A DNA stretch of 64,000 bases from Alkalihalobacillus trypoxylicola. Lineage in GTDB: Bacteria; Bacillota; Bacilli; Bacillales; Bacillaceae_D. The stretch's first letter is position 1. Each line of letters starts with the position of its first letter. The position numbers were made by a program, and so were the translations under genes. Below the pieces are notes generated by a model that was not told the origin of the DNA, did not search any database, and worked only from the letters and a program-made list of their open reading frames with translations. Shown here one piece after another: positions 8,597 through 18,961 of the stretch. The stretch lies in the NCBI RefSeq assembly GCF_001590785.1, contig NZ_LTAO01000008.1:1-64000 (forward strand), read 5' to 3'.

Positions 8597-9478
8597 ATGA
8601 GAAGCAATGAGATCCAAATAAGAGATCCTTATGTTTATCCCAATAAAGAAGATGGTCTATATTATTTATTTGGAAGTACAGATAAAAATATTTGGGGAAA
8701 AGGTGAGGGATTTGATGTTTATGTAGGCTCAGATTTAGAAAATTGGGAAGGGCCTTATCCTATCTTTAGACCTGATTCTGACTTTTTTTCAGAGGAAAAT
8801 TTCTGGGCACCAGAGGTGCATTTTTATGAGGGGCGGTATTATTTGTTCGCCACTTTTATGCCCAAGGGAAATGCTCGTCGCGGAACGGCTATTCTTTCTT
8901 CAGATAGCTTATTAGGACCTTTTACTAAACATAGCGAAGGCCCATTAACCCCGAGGGAATGGGAATGTTTAGATGGGACTTTTTATGTAGATAAGCATAA
9001 CCAACCTTGGATGATTTTTTGTCACGAATGGGTTCAAATCGGTGATGGCCGTATTTGTGCTTTGAAGCTTTCAAATGATTTAAAAGAAACGGTTGGTGAG
9101 CCTGTTCAATTATTTTCTGCCTCAGATGCACCTTGGCCGACGGCTTTTTCACATCGCCGCTTTGAAAATCGAAAGAACTATGTAACCGATGGTCCTTTTA
9201 TTTTTTGCGATAGCGATGGAGAGTTGACCATGATATGGTCTAGCTTTGTAGATAATGTTTATGCACAAGGTGTTGCTCGCACTAAAAACCATCATATTCT
9301 AGGGCCTTGGGAGCATGATTCGAAACCTCTCTATAAAAGTGATGGAGGTCATGGAATGATATTTAAGGATTTAAAGAGAGAGAAAACATATTTAACTCTA
9401 CATACACCCAATCAAACACCGCTAGAGCGTCCAATTTTTATTGAAGTAAGTGGAAATTTAGAGAAAGTGAAGAAGTAA
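8597..9478 (+). CDS. GH43-type five-bladed propeller glycosidase
   Basis: This intracellular enzyme of 293 residues has no signal peptide. The start is the ATG at 8597, served by GTGAGGAG; an in-frame ATG at 8570 overlaps the regulator and has no such site. RDPYV (Asp10) gives the general base and CLDGTF (Asp126) the likely pKa modulator. Where many GH43 enzymes have the acid Glu in a VEGP-like motif, this one reads VTDGPF (Asp198); Glu144 in CHEW is another candidate acid. Family members act as xylosidases, arabinofuranosidases or arabinanases. Placement beside an importer suggests it trims imported oligosaccharides. Confidence 0.85.
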   Translation: MRSNEIQIRDPYVYPNKEDGLYYLFGSTDKNIWGKGEGFDVYVGSDLENWEGPYPIFRPDSDFFSEENFWAPEVHFYEGRYYLFATFMPKGNARRGTAILSSDSLLGPFTKHSEGPLTPREWECLDGTFYVDKHNQPWMIFCHEWVQIGDGRICALKLSNDLKETVGEPVQLFSASDAPWPTAFSHRRFENRKNYVTDGPFIFCDSDGELTMIWSSFVDNVYAQGVARTKNHHILGPWEHDSKPLYKSDGGHGMIFKDLKREKTYLTLHTPNQTPLERPIFIEVSGNLEKVKK

Positions 9479-9511
9479 GCGAGAGATTTAGAACCAAAGG
9501 AGGAAAAATCG

Positions 9512-11566
9512 GTGAAAATAAATCGTAAAAAATTAATAGACAGACATTCGCCAGTCATAGATAAAGTAGAGTCATTATCACCATTTACTATTGGAAATGG
9601 TACATTTGCTTTCACGGCTGATTTTACAGGGTTACAAACCTATCCATCACTTTATAAAATCCCTTTAGGTACTCAATCGGAATGGGGTTGGAATTCAACA
9701 GGTGGCAAAAACGTTTATCAATTAGATGATGTATCATTTCAAGATTTAGATGCCGGTCATAGAAGTGTTTCATACCCTTTGTATCCTGAACATAGAGAAA
9801 AAGAATATCATTGGTTAAGACAAAACCCACATCGTTTACAGCTGGGTCAATTGTCTTTTGTTTTTTTATCAGAGGATCAAAAGGAGATCGAGCCATCTCA
9901 AATCAAGGAAATTTCACAAAAATTAAATTTATGGAATGGTGGTTTGTTTAGTCGTTTTTCTGTAGATGGATCACTAGTTGAAGTAGAAACCTTTTGTGAT
10001 TCACAAACCGATCAATTAGCGGTAAAAGTTCGCTCTGATTTGCTTGAAAAGAATAGAATTCAAATCAAACTAGCCTTTCCCTCGCAAATGGTTGCATCTA
10101 ATGTGTGGGAGGAGAGCATTAAGCTTACTTGGGGGGATTCAGAAAGTCATCAAACGATAGCTAAGCTTGAAGAAAACGATCCGAACCACTTACTGATTAA
10201 TCGTATAATAGATGAAGATCAATATCAGATTCGTTGGAGAAGTCAATCAGGTACTTACAAAGAATTAAATGAACATGAATGGAGACTATATCCTCAAAAA
10301 GATCGAGAGCTATCGTTTACGATTTCCTTTGCTCCGGAAAGAGCGAACGCTAGTCATTTCGAACAGGTAGAAGAGTCGTCTTCGGTTTTTTGGAAGGAAT
10401 ATTGGCAAAGCGGAGCTGCGATCGATTTCTCAGAAAGTACGGACCCTCGTGCTTTTGAATTAGAGCGTCGTGTAATTCTTTCTCAATATTTAGTGGTCAT
10501 AAATAATGGAGGGAACGCACCGCCTCAAGAGACGGGTCTTATTTATAATAGCTGGTTTGGTAAGTTTCATTTAGAAATGTACTGGTGGCACGTTGCTCAC
10601 TTTGCTTTATGGGGCCGACCTCACTTTCTGGAGAAAAGCTTGAGTTGGTATCTGACAATATTAGATAGCGCGAAGCAATTAGCCTCATCACAAGGATATG
10701 AAGGTGCCCGTTGGCCGAAGATGGTCGATCATACCGGGAAGCAAAGTCCATCTCCGATTGCACCGGTTCTTATATGGCAGCAGCCGCATCCGATTGCCTT
10801 ATCGGAGCTTCTTTACTTAGCCAATCCTACAAAGGAAACGTTAGACTGTTGGCGTGAATTAGTTTTTGAGTCCGCGTCTTTTATGGCTTCATATGCAGTG
10901 TGGAATGAGCGTAAGCAGACGTTTGAATTAGGTACGTTAATTCCAGCGCAGGAATGTCACTTGCCTGAGGATAGTAAAAACCCCCCTTATGAATTAGAAT
11001 ATTGGAAATTTGGGTTAGAAATTGCAATCAAATGGAAGGAAAGATTAGGTGAGGAAATACCTGCTTTATGGATAAAAATAGTACAAAAGATTCAAAAGCC
11101 TGTCTTCGAAAATGGTCTTTATTTAGCTCACGAAAATTGCCCAACAACCTTTGAAGAATTTAATCATGACCACCCTTCGATGGTAGGAGCTTTAGGTATT
11201 CTACCTGGTACTTTAATTGAGGCTCCTATTATGTTGAATACATTAAAAAAAATAAAAAAAGATTGGCAATGGCAAACGGCTTGGGGATGGGATTTTCCGA
11301 TGTGCGCTATGACAGCTGCGCGCTTAAAGGAGCCAGAGCTTGCTCTTGATTTTCTTTTGATGGATGAGCAAAAAAATACGTATTTGATCAATGGTCATAA
11401 TTATCAAACCGATCAACTGATGGCTTATTTACCTGGAAATGGTGGTTTATTAATAGCGATTGCCATGATGGCTTCAGGGTGGCAAGGAGAAGAAGAAGAG
11501 GCGATAGGGTTTCCTAAGAATGGAAAGTGGAAATTAAAAACAGAAGGATTTTATCCGATTTTATAA
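9512..11566 (+). CDS. Putative six-hairpin (alpha/alpha) glycosidase-like protein, family not assigned
   Basis: A 684-residue cytoplasmic protein starts at a GTG with a strong AAAGGAGG. The N-terminal 300 residues are beta-rich (LSPFTIGNGTFAFTAD, then SQSGTYKELNEHEWRLYP). The C-terminal half is helical with Trp/His-rich patches: YWWH at 357-360, GARWPKMVD, and PAQECH with Glu481. A beta domain before a helical barrel is the layout of glycosidase clans such as GH65, GH95 and GH15. I do not recognise its family. As the last gene of the sugar locus it probably attacks the same substrate as the GH43-type enzyme. Confidence 0.6.
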   Translation: MKINRKKLIDRHSPVIDKVESLSPFTIGNGTFAFTADFTGLQTYPSLYKIPLGTQSEWGWNSTGGKNVYQLDDVSFQDLDAGHRSVSYPLYPEHREKEYHWLRQNPHRLQLGQLSFVFLSEDQKEIEPSQIKEISQKLNLWNGGLFSRFSVDGSLVEVETFCDSQTDQLAVKVRSDLLEKNRIQIKLAFPSQMVASNVWEESIKLTWGDSESHQTIAKLEENDPNHLLINRIIDEDQYQIRWRSQSGTYKELNEHEWRLYPQKDRELSFTISFAPERANASHFEQVEESSSVFWKEYWQSGAAIDFSESTDPRAFELERRVILSQYLVVINNGGNAPPQETGLIYNSWFGKFHLEMYWWHVAHFALWGRPHFLEKSLSWYLTILDSAKQLASSQGYEGARWPKMVDHTGKQSPSPIAPVLIWQQPHPIALSELLYLANPTKETLDCWRELVFESASFMASYAVWNERKQTFELGTLIPAQECHLPEDSKNPPYELEYWKFGLEIAIKWKERLGEEIPALWIKIVQKIQKPVFENGLYLAHENCPTTFEEFNHDHPSMVGALGILPGTLIEAPIMLNTLKKIKKDWQWQTAWGWDFPMCAMTAARLKEPELALDFLLMDEQKNTYLINGHNYQTDQLMAYLPGNGGLLIAIAMMASGWQGEEEEAIGFPKNGKWKLKTEGFYPIL

Positions 11567-11655
11567 ATAAATGAACCGGATAGGCACGAAATCCTTCAGC
11601 CATGAATAGAGTGATTAAAAGGGAGCATTTAAATATATGGTTTTGAATGCGCTAT

Positions 11656-11685
11656 GTATGAACTTTTTGAATTTTGCCGACAATG
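11656..11685 (+). promoter_or_regulatory. Candidate sigma-F/sigma-G promoter of csfB
   Basis: GTATG at 11656-11660, a 15-base spacer and GCCGACAATG at 11676-11685 resemble the forespore consensus GYATA-N15-GGnnAnAnT. It ends 20 bases before the csfB start. Forespore expression is the known behaviour of csfB. Confidence 0.55.
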
Positions 11686-11704
11686 ATGCTAAGGGGTGTT
11701 AATT

Positions 11705-11905
11705 ATGAGGAAAACCGGAGTCATTCAATTGCGGCTTGGTGAAGTGTGTATGATTTGTGAAAAGAAACGAATAAAAGGAATTCATGTGTTGGAAGCTTTT
11801 TTATGTGACGAGTGTGAAAGAAAGATGATGACTTTAAATACAGATGATTTACAGTATACTTATTATTTAAACCAGATGAAAAAAATTCAATCACATAGTA
11901 ATTGA
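11705..11905 (+). CDS. csfB: Anti-sigma-G factor Gin (CsfB)
   Basis: The protein is about 66 residues. It has two Cys pairs, CMICEK and CDECERK, forming the zinc-binding site of Gin, plus the family features GIHVLEAFLC and a C-terminal YYLNQMKKI helix. Gin binds sigma-G (and sigma-E) and prevents premature activity during engulfment. The ATG at 11705 has AAGGGG 8 bases upstream and is preferred over the GTG at 11696. In B. subtilis xpaC and yaaN follow; here yaaO comes next. Confidence 0.88.
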   Translation: MRKTGVIQLRLGEVCMICEKKRIKGIHVLEAFLCDECERKMMTLNTDDLQYTYYLNQMKKIQSHSN

Positions 11906-12073
11906 GCATTGAATAGGGTTGTTACGAATAGTCTTTTAGGCTAAAGCGTAGTAGCTCTATTTTTTATGACGGAATTCTAGAGATTGAAGAGGCAAAGATT
12001 AAAAATGATGAGGGTGCTTGAAATGATGTTTGCTTCTTTTTAAGCTATAATAAACAAAAGGAGCGAGGTAGAA

Positions 12074-13512
12074 GTGAAACATTTAAGGACGCCTATTATA
12101 GAGGCCATTCAATATCATAAACTAAAAGAAACGCTCTCTTTTCATGTACCTGGCCATAAAAATGGGTACATAATTCCTGAGTCTTTACAAGAGCTTGAAA
12201 AAGCTTTTCCCTATGATATGACTGAAATTGATGGATTAGATGACTTGCATGAGCCGACAGGTGCAATAAAGGAAGCTGAACGCTTATTATCAGACTGTTA
12301 TGGAACCTTTCAATCCTTTTTTCTTGTTGGAGGCTCGACTGTTGGTAATTTGGCGATGATTTATAGCTTATTTTCACCAGGAGAGGAAGTTTTCGTTCAA
12401 CGAAACAGCCATAAGTCGATATTTAATGCCATTCAGCTAGCTAGACTTAAGCCAATCCTATTAGCTCCCGAGCATGACGTTCAAACGGGTCATGCGATAG
12501 GAATTAGTGAAGCTACTTTAAAAAAGGCGATTCAAAATTATCCAGAAGCCAAGGGACTATTATTAACCTACCCAAATTATTACGGTGTTAGTTTACCTTT
12601 AGCACCCTTAATTTCAATTGCTAAACAAGCTCAGTTAACCGTTACAGTAGATGAAGCTCATGGAGCCCATTTAATATTAGATGAGCCGTTTCCTGTATCT
12701 TCTATAAAATTAGGAGCAGATGCAGTTGTTCAATCAGCACATAAAATGCTTCCGGCGCTTACGATGTCTGCTTATTTACATGTGCCAAAACAACTGGAAA
12801 ATCACGTTCGTCATAAGCTAAAAGAGTCACTACGCATGTTTCAATCGAGTAGCCCCTCCTACTTAATGTTAGCCTCTATGGACGGCGCTAGAGCTTTTAT
12901 TGATTCTATAAATGCTCAAGAAAAAAAAGCATTATTAGAAGGAGTAAAACAATTCAAGAGAGAAATAAATAAAATCGACCAATTAGAGGTGGTTGATTAT
13001 GATAAAAGTCGCTATCATATCGACCCGTTAAAGGTTACAATAAGGTCAAAGACTAGACTTTCAGGCTTTGAGCTACAAAAGTTGTTCTCACAATGTAAGC
13101 TAGAGACAGAGTTAGCTGATGAAGGGCATGTATTACTTATATTCGGCTTAAGGATGCCCGAAAAAAGAGTCTATGAGCAGATAACTGTATTAAAAGAAGT
13201 ACTTTCATCATATGAGCTGAAAGAACATACTTCTCAGTATGACGATGCGATTCAAATAGACATTTCGAAATTAGAGATAGAACATGTGCATGATTATAAG
13301 ATGTCAGATACTCCATTAGAGGAAGTGGTTGGGAAAATAGCAGGACAGGCTATTATTCCATATCCACCAGGCATTCCACTTATCTTTCCAGGAGAAAGAT
13401 GGACTGAGCGTCATTTTGAGCGTTTAAAAAAATTAAAAGAAGTAGGAACTCGCTTTCAAGGATACAGTGAAAATCAAAGAAGTATTTTGACGATAGATTT
13501 GGAGGAAGAATA

Positions 13513-13513
<1 letters not shown>
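12074..13513 (+). CDS. yaaO: Orn/Lys/Arg decarboxylase-family PLP enzyme (YaaO)
   Basis: The 479-residue protein belongs to the fold-type I PLP enzymes related to SpeA and basic amino-acid decarboxylases. It shows FHVPGHKNG near the N-terminus, the cofactor Asp and His in VDEAHGAH, and the Schiff-base Lys in [10 protein letters not shown]. The C-terminal [13 protein letters not shown] segment is also typical. The substrate is not known with certainty in B. subtilis. The GTG start at 12074 has GGAGCGAGG upstream. Its stop overlaps the tmk start (TAATG), so the two are translationally coupled. Confidence 0.92.
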
Positions 13514-14497
<984 letters not shown>

Positions 14498-14509
14498 AAG
14501 GTGATTATG

Positions 14510-15499
14510 ATGAATGAAACATGGTCTGAGTTTGAACAGATACAGCCTCGAGTTGTACAAATGCTTAAAAGAAGTGTCTCAAAAAATCGTCTGGCTCATG
14601 CCTATTTATTTGAAGGAAGTAAAGGAACAGGTAAAAGAGAGATGGCTCTTCTCCTAGCGAAAAGCTTCTTTTGTAAAGAAAAATCAGATGTTGAACATTG
14701 TGGTCAATGTGTCGATTGTATAAGAATTAGTCATGGAAACCACCCAGATGTTCATATAATAGAACCAGATGGTTTATCTATAAAAAAGCACCAGGTCGAG
14801 CATTTGCAAAAAGAATTTACTTATCGGGGAGTGGAGTCTTCTCAAAAAGTATATATCGTAAATGAAGCTGATAAAATGACAACAAGTGCAGCTAACAGCT
14901 TATTAAAATTTCTTGAAGAACCTGAATCCCCTACAATAGCTATCTTATTAACGGAGAAGGGACAGGCCATCCTTCCAACCATTCAATCAAGAAGCCAACA
15001 GATCACTTTTTCACCTTTAAATAAAAAATATTTTATAAAAGAATTGCAGGAAAAAGGAGTATCTGAGACTGATTCCTATATATTGGCAAGTTTGACAACG
15101 AGTTTTGAGCAAGCAAAGTCATTAACTGATAGCGATTGGATTGCACAAGCAAGGAACGTAGTGATACAATTAATGCGAGAGCTTTATGAAAGACCAAACC
15201 AAGTTCTTTTTACTGTTCAGGATAAATGGTTACCTTTATTCAAAGAAAAGCATGAACAGGAATACGGTCTTGATATGATTCTCTTATGGTTGCGAGACCT
15301 TTTATATACACAGGTTGGCAAGGATGCGGAAACATTTGTTGATCAGCATAGTCAATTGCAACAACAAGCACTCTCTAGTTCGCAAGAGAAAATAAGCAAA
15401 AGTATGGCTGCGGTGATAGGCGCTAAGAAATATTTACAGGCGAATGTAAATACGCAGCTAATGATGGAGAAGCTATTGCTTGACATACAGGAGGGATAA
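14510..15499 (+). CDS. holB: DNA polymerase III subunit delta'
   Basis: HolB is part of the clamp loader. The protein of about 329 residues has the RLAHAYLFEG entry, a P-loop-like GSKGTGKRE, a four-Cys zinc module (CKEKSDVEHCGQCVDC) and the SRC-like region in LPTIQSRSQQI. The start is probably the ATG at 14510, 8 bases after AAAAGG; ATG 14507 and GTG 14501 are possible alternatives. The tail meets ricT within 5 bases. Confidence 0.95.
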   Translation: MNETWSEFEQIQPRVVQMLKRSVSKNRLAHAYLFEGSKGTGKREMALLLAKSFFCKEKSDVEHCGQCVDCIRISHGNHPDVHIIEPDGLSIKKHQVEHLQKEFTYRGVESSQKVYIVNEADKMTTSAANSLLKFLEEPESPTIAILLTEKGQAILPTIQSRSQQITFSPLNKKYFIKELQEKGVSETDSYILASLTTSFEQAKSLTDSDWIAQARNVVIQLMRELYERPNQVLFTVQDKWLPLFKEKHEQEYGLDMILLWLRDLLYTQVGKDAETFVDQHSQLQQQALSSSQEKISKSMAAVIGAKKYLQANVNTQLMMEKLLLDIQEG

Positions 15500-15503
15500 T
15501 GGT

Positions 15504-16331
15504 TTGCATCAGGTTGTAGGTGTCCGCTTTAAAAAAGCCGGCAAAATCTATTATTTTTCCCCTGGTGAATTTAAGCTAGACAAAGGGGAAGCTGTCATTG
15601 TCGAGACCTCTCGTGGAATTGAGTACGGTCGGGTTGTTATCGGCATGAAAACGGTTGGGGAAGAAGATGTTGTTTTACCTTTAAAACAAGTTATACGTAT
15701 GGCAACAGATAAAGATATTCGAACAGTTCAGGAAAATCGTGAGGCTGCTCGTAATGCTTTATCAGTATGTACAGAAAAGATACAGGAACACAAGCTTGAT
15801 ATGAAGCTCGTTGATGTTGAATATACTTTTGATCGCAATAAAGTTTTATTTTATTTTACTGCTGAAGGAAGAATTGACTTCCGAGAGCTTGTAAAAGATT
15901 TAGCAGCAATATTTAGAACTAGAATAGAATTAAGACAGATTGGCGTTCGAGATGAAGCAAAAATGCTCGGCGGAATTGGGCCATGTGGTCGAGTCTTATG
16001 CTGTTCTTCATTTTTAGGTGATTTCGAACCAGTTTCTATTAAAATGGCAAAAGACCAAAATCTCTCATTAAATCCAGCGAAAATATCGGGTCTGTGTGGC
16101 CGATTAATGTGTTGTTTAAAATATGAGAATGATATGTACGAAAATGCGAAGCAGGAATTACCCGATATCGGGCATCGTATTTCGACTCCACAAGGTGATG
16201 GAAAGGTAATCGGGTTAAATATACTCGAAAAACTGATTCAAGTCGAACTGAATGAAGAAGAACCAAGAGTATTAGAGTTTACTCTGGATGAACTGATGGA
16301 CCAAAAGGCGCCTGCTGAAGCCACAGAATAA
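15504..16331 (+). CDS. ricT: RicT / PSP1-domain protein (YaaT)
   Basis: RicT forms the Y-complex with RicA and RicF, which carries iron-sulfur clusters and works with RNase Y; it also affects Spo0A phosphorylation. The PSP1 region carries many Cys: IGPCGRVLCCSSFLGDF and KISGLCGRLMCCLKYEND. The start is taken as TTG 15504, giving MHQVVGVRFKKAGK; AGGAGG lies 9 bases upstream, overlapping the end of holB. Length (about 275) matches the family. Confidence 0.96.
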   Translation: MHQVVGVRFKKAGKIYYFSPGEFKLDKGEAVIVETSRGIEYGRVVIGMKTVGEEDVVLPLKQVIRMATDKDIRTVQENREAARNALSVCTEKIQEHKLDMKLVDVEYTFDRNKVLFYFTAEGRIDFRELVKDLAAIFRTRIELRQIGVRDEAKMLGGIGPCGRVLCCSSFLGDFEPVSIKMAKDQNLSLNPAKISGLCGRLMCCLKYENDMYENAKQELPDIGHRISTPQGDGKVIGLNILEKLIQVELNEEEPRVLEFTLDELMDQKAPAEATE

Positions 16332-16346
16332 TGAGGTGGAAAAGAC

Positions 16347-16694
16347 GTGGACAAAAAGGCAATTTTTACACAGGTAAGTAATATCGAAGTGCGAATTGGA
16401 GAGCTCCATCATGAAATGCGTGGTTTAAAGGAGCAGCTTGCTCTATTTATTGAAGAAAATCACGCTCTAAAGATTGAAAATGATAACTTACGAAAACGAT
16501 TAGAAGCTCAAGAAGAACGTCGACTCTCTACGGATGAAGAAGTTCCGAAAAGGAAAGCATTGATAGGAGAGGGCTATGATAATTTAGCTCGTCTTTATCA
16601 AGAGGGATTCCACATTTGTAATACTCATTATGGAAGTATACGTTCTGGCGGCGACGATTGTTTATTTTGCCTATCGTTTCTTCATCAGAAATAG
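16347..16694 (+). CDS. yabA: Replication initiation control protein YabA
   Basis: YabA couples DnaA to the clamp and limits initiation. The 115-residue protein has an N-terminal coiled coil (about 5-60) for tetramer formation and a C-terminal zinc region with His90-Cys92...Cys106-Cys109 type spacing ([21 protein letters not shown]). The GTG start has GAGGTGGAAAAG upstream. A terminator follows at 16715-16757, so this closes the tmk-yabA block. Confidence 0.95.
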   Translation: MDKKAIFTQVSNIEVRIGELHHEMRGLKEQLALFIEENHALKIENDNLRKRLEAQEERRLSTDEEVPKRKALIGEGYDNLARLYQEGFHICNTHYGSIRSGGDDCLFCLSFLHQK

Positions 16695-16714
16695 CCATCT
16701 CATTCTCAGTAGTT

Positions 16715-16757
16715 AGATAAGAAAGGTGCTTTTAAAGTGCCGTTCTTATCTTTTTTT
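16715..16757 (+). terminator. Intrinsic terminator after yabA
   Basis: GATAAGAA at 16716-16723 pairs with TTCTTATC at 16743-16750. The inner GGTGC/GTGCC bases extend the stem, and seven Ts follow. The remaining 16758-17010 is AT-rich spacer in which I see no gene or clear promoter. Confidence 0.88.
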
Positions 16758-17022
16758 AATAGATGATGATTTTAGAAGGAAAGTAGAAGAGAAAAATGCT
16801 TCTATTCTTTATCATTCCTTTTAATTGAAGTGGTTTAGTCGATAGGTTGTTTATTTTGGGATGCATCAATCATGAGCAATATGTAGAAATAATGTTATTT
16901 ATGACGGGTTTTTTCCAATGGAAGATTTCTTATAAATAAGGCTGGATGCCTTAACAAATTGGTCAATAAATGGAGAACATGCGATAATATAAGAAGGATT
17001 TTATTGAACAGGAGGGGCAAGT

Positions 17023-17760
17023 TTGACGACCAAACATGATGAAAGAATAGATTATATCGCAGGTACAGATTTACAGATGATTCAAAAGCCATCCTTATTC
17101 TCCTTTTCCATTGATGCGGTACTGTTGGGAAGGTTCGTTCGGGTACCTATTCAAAAGGGTAATATTTTAGATTTATGTACGGGTAATGGAATTGTTGCGA
17201 TATTATTGACAACACGTACGAAGGCAACTATTGATGCGCTCGATATTCAGCCTGAGTTAGTTGAATTAGCAAATCGAAACGTATTAATGAATCAGAAGGG
17301 AAATCAAGTCTCAATTTTAGAAGGAGATTTGAATGATTTACCTGCCTCCGTTCAACAAAAAAAGTATGATGTGGTGACTTGTAATCCCCCTTACTTCGAA
17401 AAAGGACAGGCTTTAGAAAAAAATTTAAATCCTCATTTTGCAATTGCAAGACATGAATTACATTGTACCTTAGAGGATGTAATAAGAGTTTGTAGTGAGC
17501 AGGTGAAATATAAGGGAAAGGTTGCTATCGTTCATCGTCCAGAGCGTATGACAGACATCCTTTTATTGATGAGAAAATACCAATTAGAGCCTAAAAGAAT
17601 GCAATTGGTTTATCCTAAAGAAGGGAAATCAGCGAATATGGTGTTAATAGAGGCGATTAAAGGTGGTAAAGCTGGATTAGAGACCCTATCCCCTTTAATG
17701 GTGTTCGATGAGGACGATCAATATACAGAGCGTTTTAAAGAGGTGTATGTACGTCAATGA
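17023..17760 (+). CDS. yabB: tRNA (adenine-N6) methyltransferase TrmN6-like (YabB)
   Basis: This is a 245-residue SAM-dependent methyltransferase of the type that modifies A37 of tRNA-Val in other bacteria. Motif I reads ILDLCTGNGIVAILL, and the catalytic motif is NPPYF. It has a TTG start with GGAGGGG upstream. The stop overlaps the yazA start by 4 bases, followed by rsmI: three consecutive genes for nucleic-acid modification or processing. Confidence 0.93.
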   Translation: MTTKHDERIDYIAGTDLQMIQKPSLFSFSIDAVLLGRFVRVPIQKGNILDLCTGNGIVAILLTTRTKATIDALDIQPELVELANRNVLMNQKGNQVSILEGDLNDLPASVQQKKYDVVTCNPPYFEKGQALEKNLNPHFAIARHELHCTLEDVIRVCSEQVKYKGKVAIVHRPERMTDILLLMRKYQLEPKRMQLVYPKEGKSANMVLIEAIKGGKAGLETLSPLMVFDEDDQYTERFKEVYVRQ

Positions 17761-18041
17761 CTACTAGCAACCACATCGTTTATATTTTAGAATGTGCAGA
17801 TGGTAGCTGGTATACTGGCTATACAAACAATTTAGAAAGACGATTAAAGATGCACGAAAATGGGAAAGGTGCCAAGTATACAAGAGGTAGAGGTCCTTTC
17901 CAACTTATTCAAACCTTTACCTACTTTAGTAAACAAGAAGCTTTAAAAGCAGAATATGCTTTTAAACAATTATCAAGAAAAGACAAAGAACGGGTTATTA
18001 AAGAAAAGGATGAGCATTTTGAAGGAACAAAAAAGCTTTAG
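17757..18041 (+). CDS. yazA: GIY-YIG nuclease-family protein YazA
   Basis: The 94-residue single-domain protein of the UPF0213 type has HIVYILECADGSWYTGYT (the GIY-YIG strands), Arg in LERRLKMHENGKGAKYTRGR, and Glu in KQEALKAEYAFK. These are the residues expected for a compact GIY-YIG nuclease. Its cellular substrate is unknown. It overlaps yabB by 4 bases and rsmI by about 20. Confidence 0.93.
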   Translation: MTTSNHIVYILECADGSWYTGYTNNLERRLKMHENGKGAKYTRGRGPFQLIQTFTYFSKQEALKAEYAFKQLSRKDKERVIKEKDEHFEGTKKL

Positions 18042-18885
18042 CCAGAACGATATAGGTCAATTATATTTAGTCCCTACTCCAATAGGAAATTTAGATGATA
18101 TAACGTTTCGAGCAATTAAGATTTTAAAAGAAGTAGATGGTATTGCGTGTGAAGATACAAGGCAGACAAAGAAGCTATGCCATTATTTTGAAATCGACAC
18201 CCCTTTGTTTAGCTATCATGAGCATAATAAAGAAAAAGCTGGACCACAAATTGTAGAAAAGCTTAAGCAAGGGCAAAAAATAGCCATTGTTAGTGATGCG
18301 GGTATGCCTGCGATATCTGATCCAGGGAATGACCTAGTCCAGCTCGCTTTAGAGGAAGAAGAAATATCGGTTATCGCAATACCTGGAGCAAATGCTGCTT
18401 TAACAAGCCTAATTGCTTCAGGTTTGTCCACTAATCGATTTCAATTTATAGGTTTTTTACCTAGACATAAAAAAACTCGTCAGCAACTTTTAGAACAAAT
18501 TAAACAAAATGAAGAAACTCTTATTTTCTATGAAGCTCCTCATCGACTAAAGGAAACGTTACAATCCTTAAGAAATGAGCTAGGAAATCGACGTATAACT
18601 ATTTGTAGAGAGTTAACAAAAAAATATGAAGAGTACCAAAGAGGAACATTAGAGGAAGCTTGTACTTGGGTAGAATCCGGTATGATTAAAGGCGAATTTT
18701 GTTTAGTGGTCGAAGGAGCAACTGAGGTAGAGGAAGAAGCTGACCAGTGGTGGTTGGGGTTAACTATCCATCAGCATGTGGATCATTATATTCAATTAGG
18801 TATGATGAAAAAAGAGGCAATTAAACAAGTAGCGGTTGATCGGTCCCTTCAAAAAAGAGAGGTTTACCAAATTTATCATCAATAG
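18019..18885 (+). CDS. rsmI: 16S rRNA 2'-O-ribose C1402 methyltransferase
   Basis: RsmI has a tetrapyrrole-methylase fold: LYLVPTPIGNLDD, then CEDTRQTKKL, SDAGMPAISDPG and FYEAPHRL. It methylates C1402 near the ribosomal P site. I take TTG 18019 (MKEQKSFS) because it matches the family N-terminus and has AAAAGGA 9 bases upstream; ATG 18010 is the alternative. It is the last gene of the rightward block before the repeats and abrB. Confidence 0.94.
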   Translation: MKEQKSFSQNDIGQLYLVPTPIGNLDDITFRAIKILKEVDGIACEDTRQTKKLCHYFEIDTPLFSYHEHNKEKAGPQIVEKLKQGQKIAIVSDAGMPAISDPGNDLVQLALEEEEISVIAIPGANAALTSLIASGLSTNRFQFIGFLPRHKKTRQQLLEQIKQNEETLIFYEAPHRLKETLQSLRNELGNRRITICRELTKKYEEYQRGTLEEACTWVESGMIKGEFCLVVEGATEVEEEADQWWLGLTIHQHVDHYIQLGMMKKEAIKQVAVDRSLQKREVYQIYHQ

Positions 18886-18961
18886 ATGATGAATAAGTCA
18901 AACTGCTTGGGCAATAGCTGCAAAAACCAACCGAGTAATCCTGTTACCGGTGATTCAAGTC

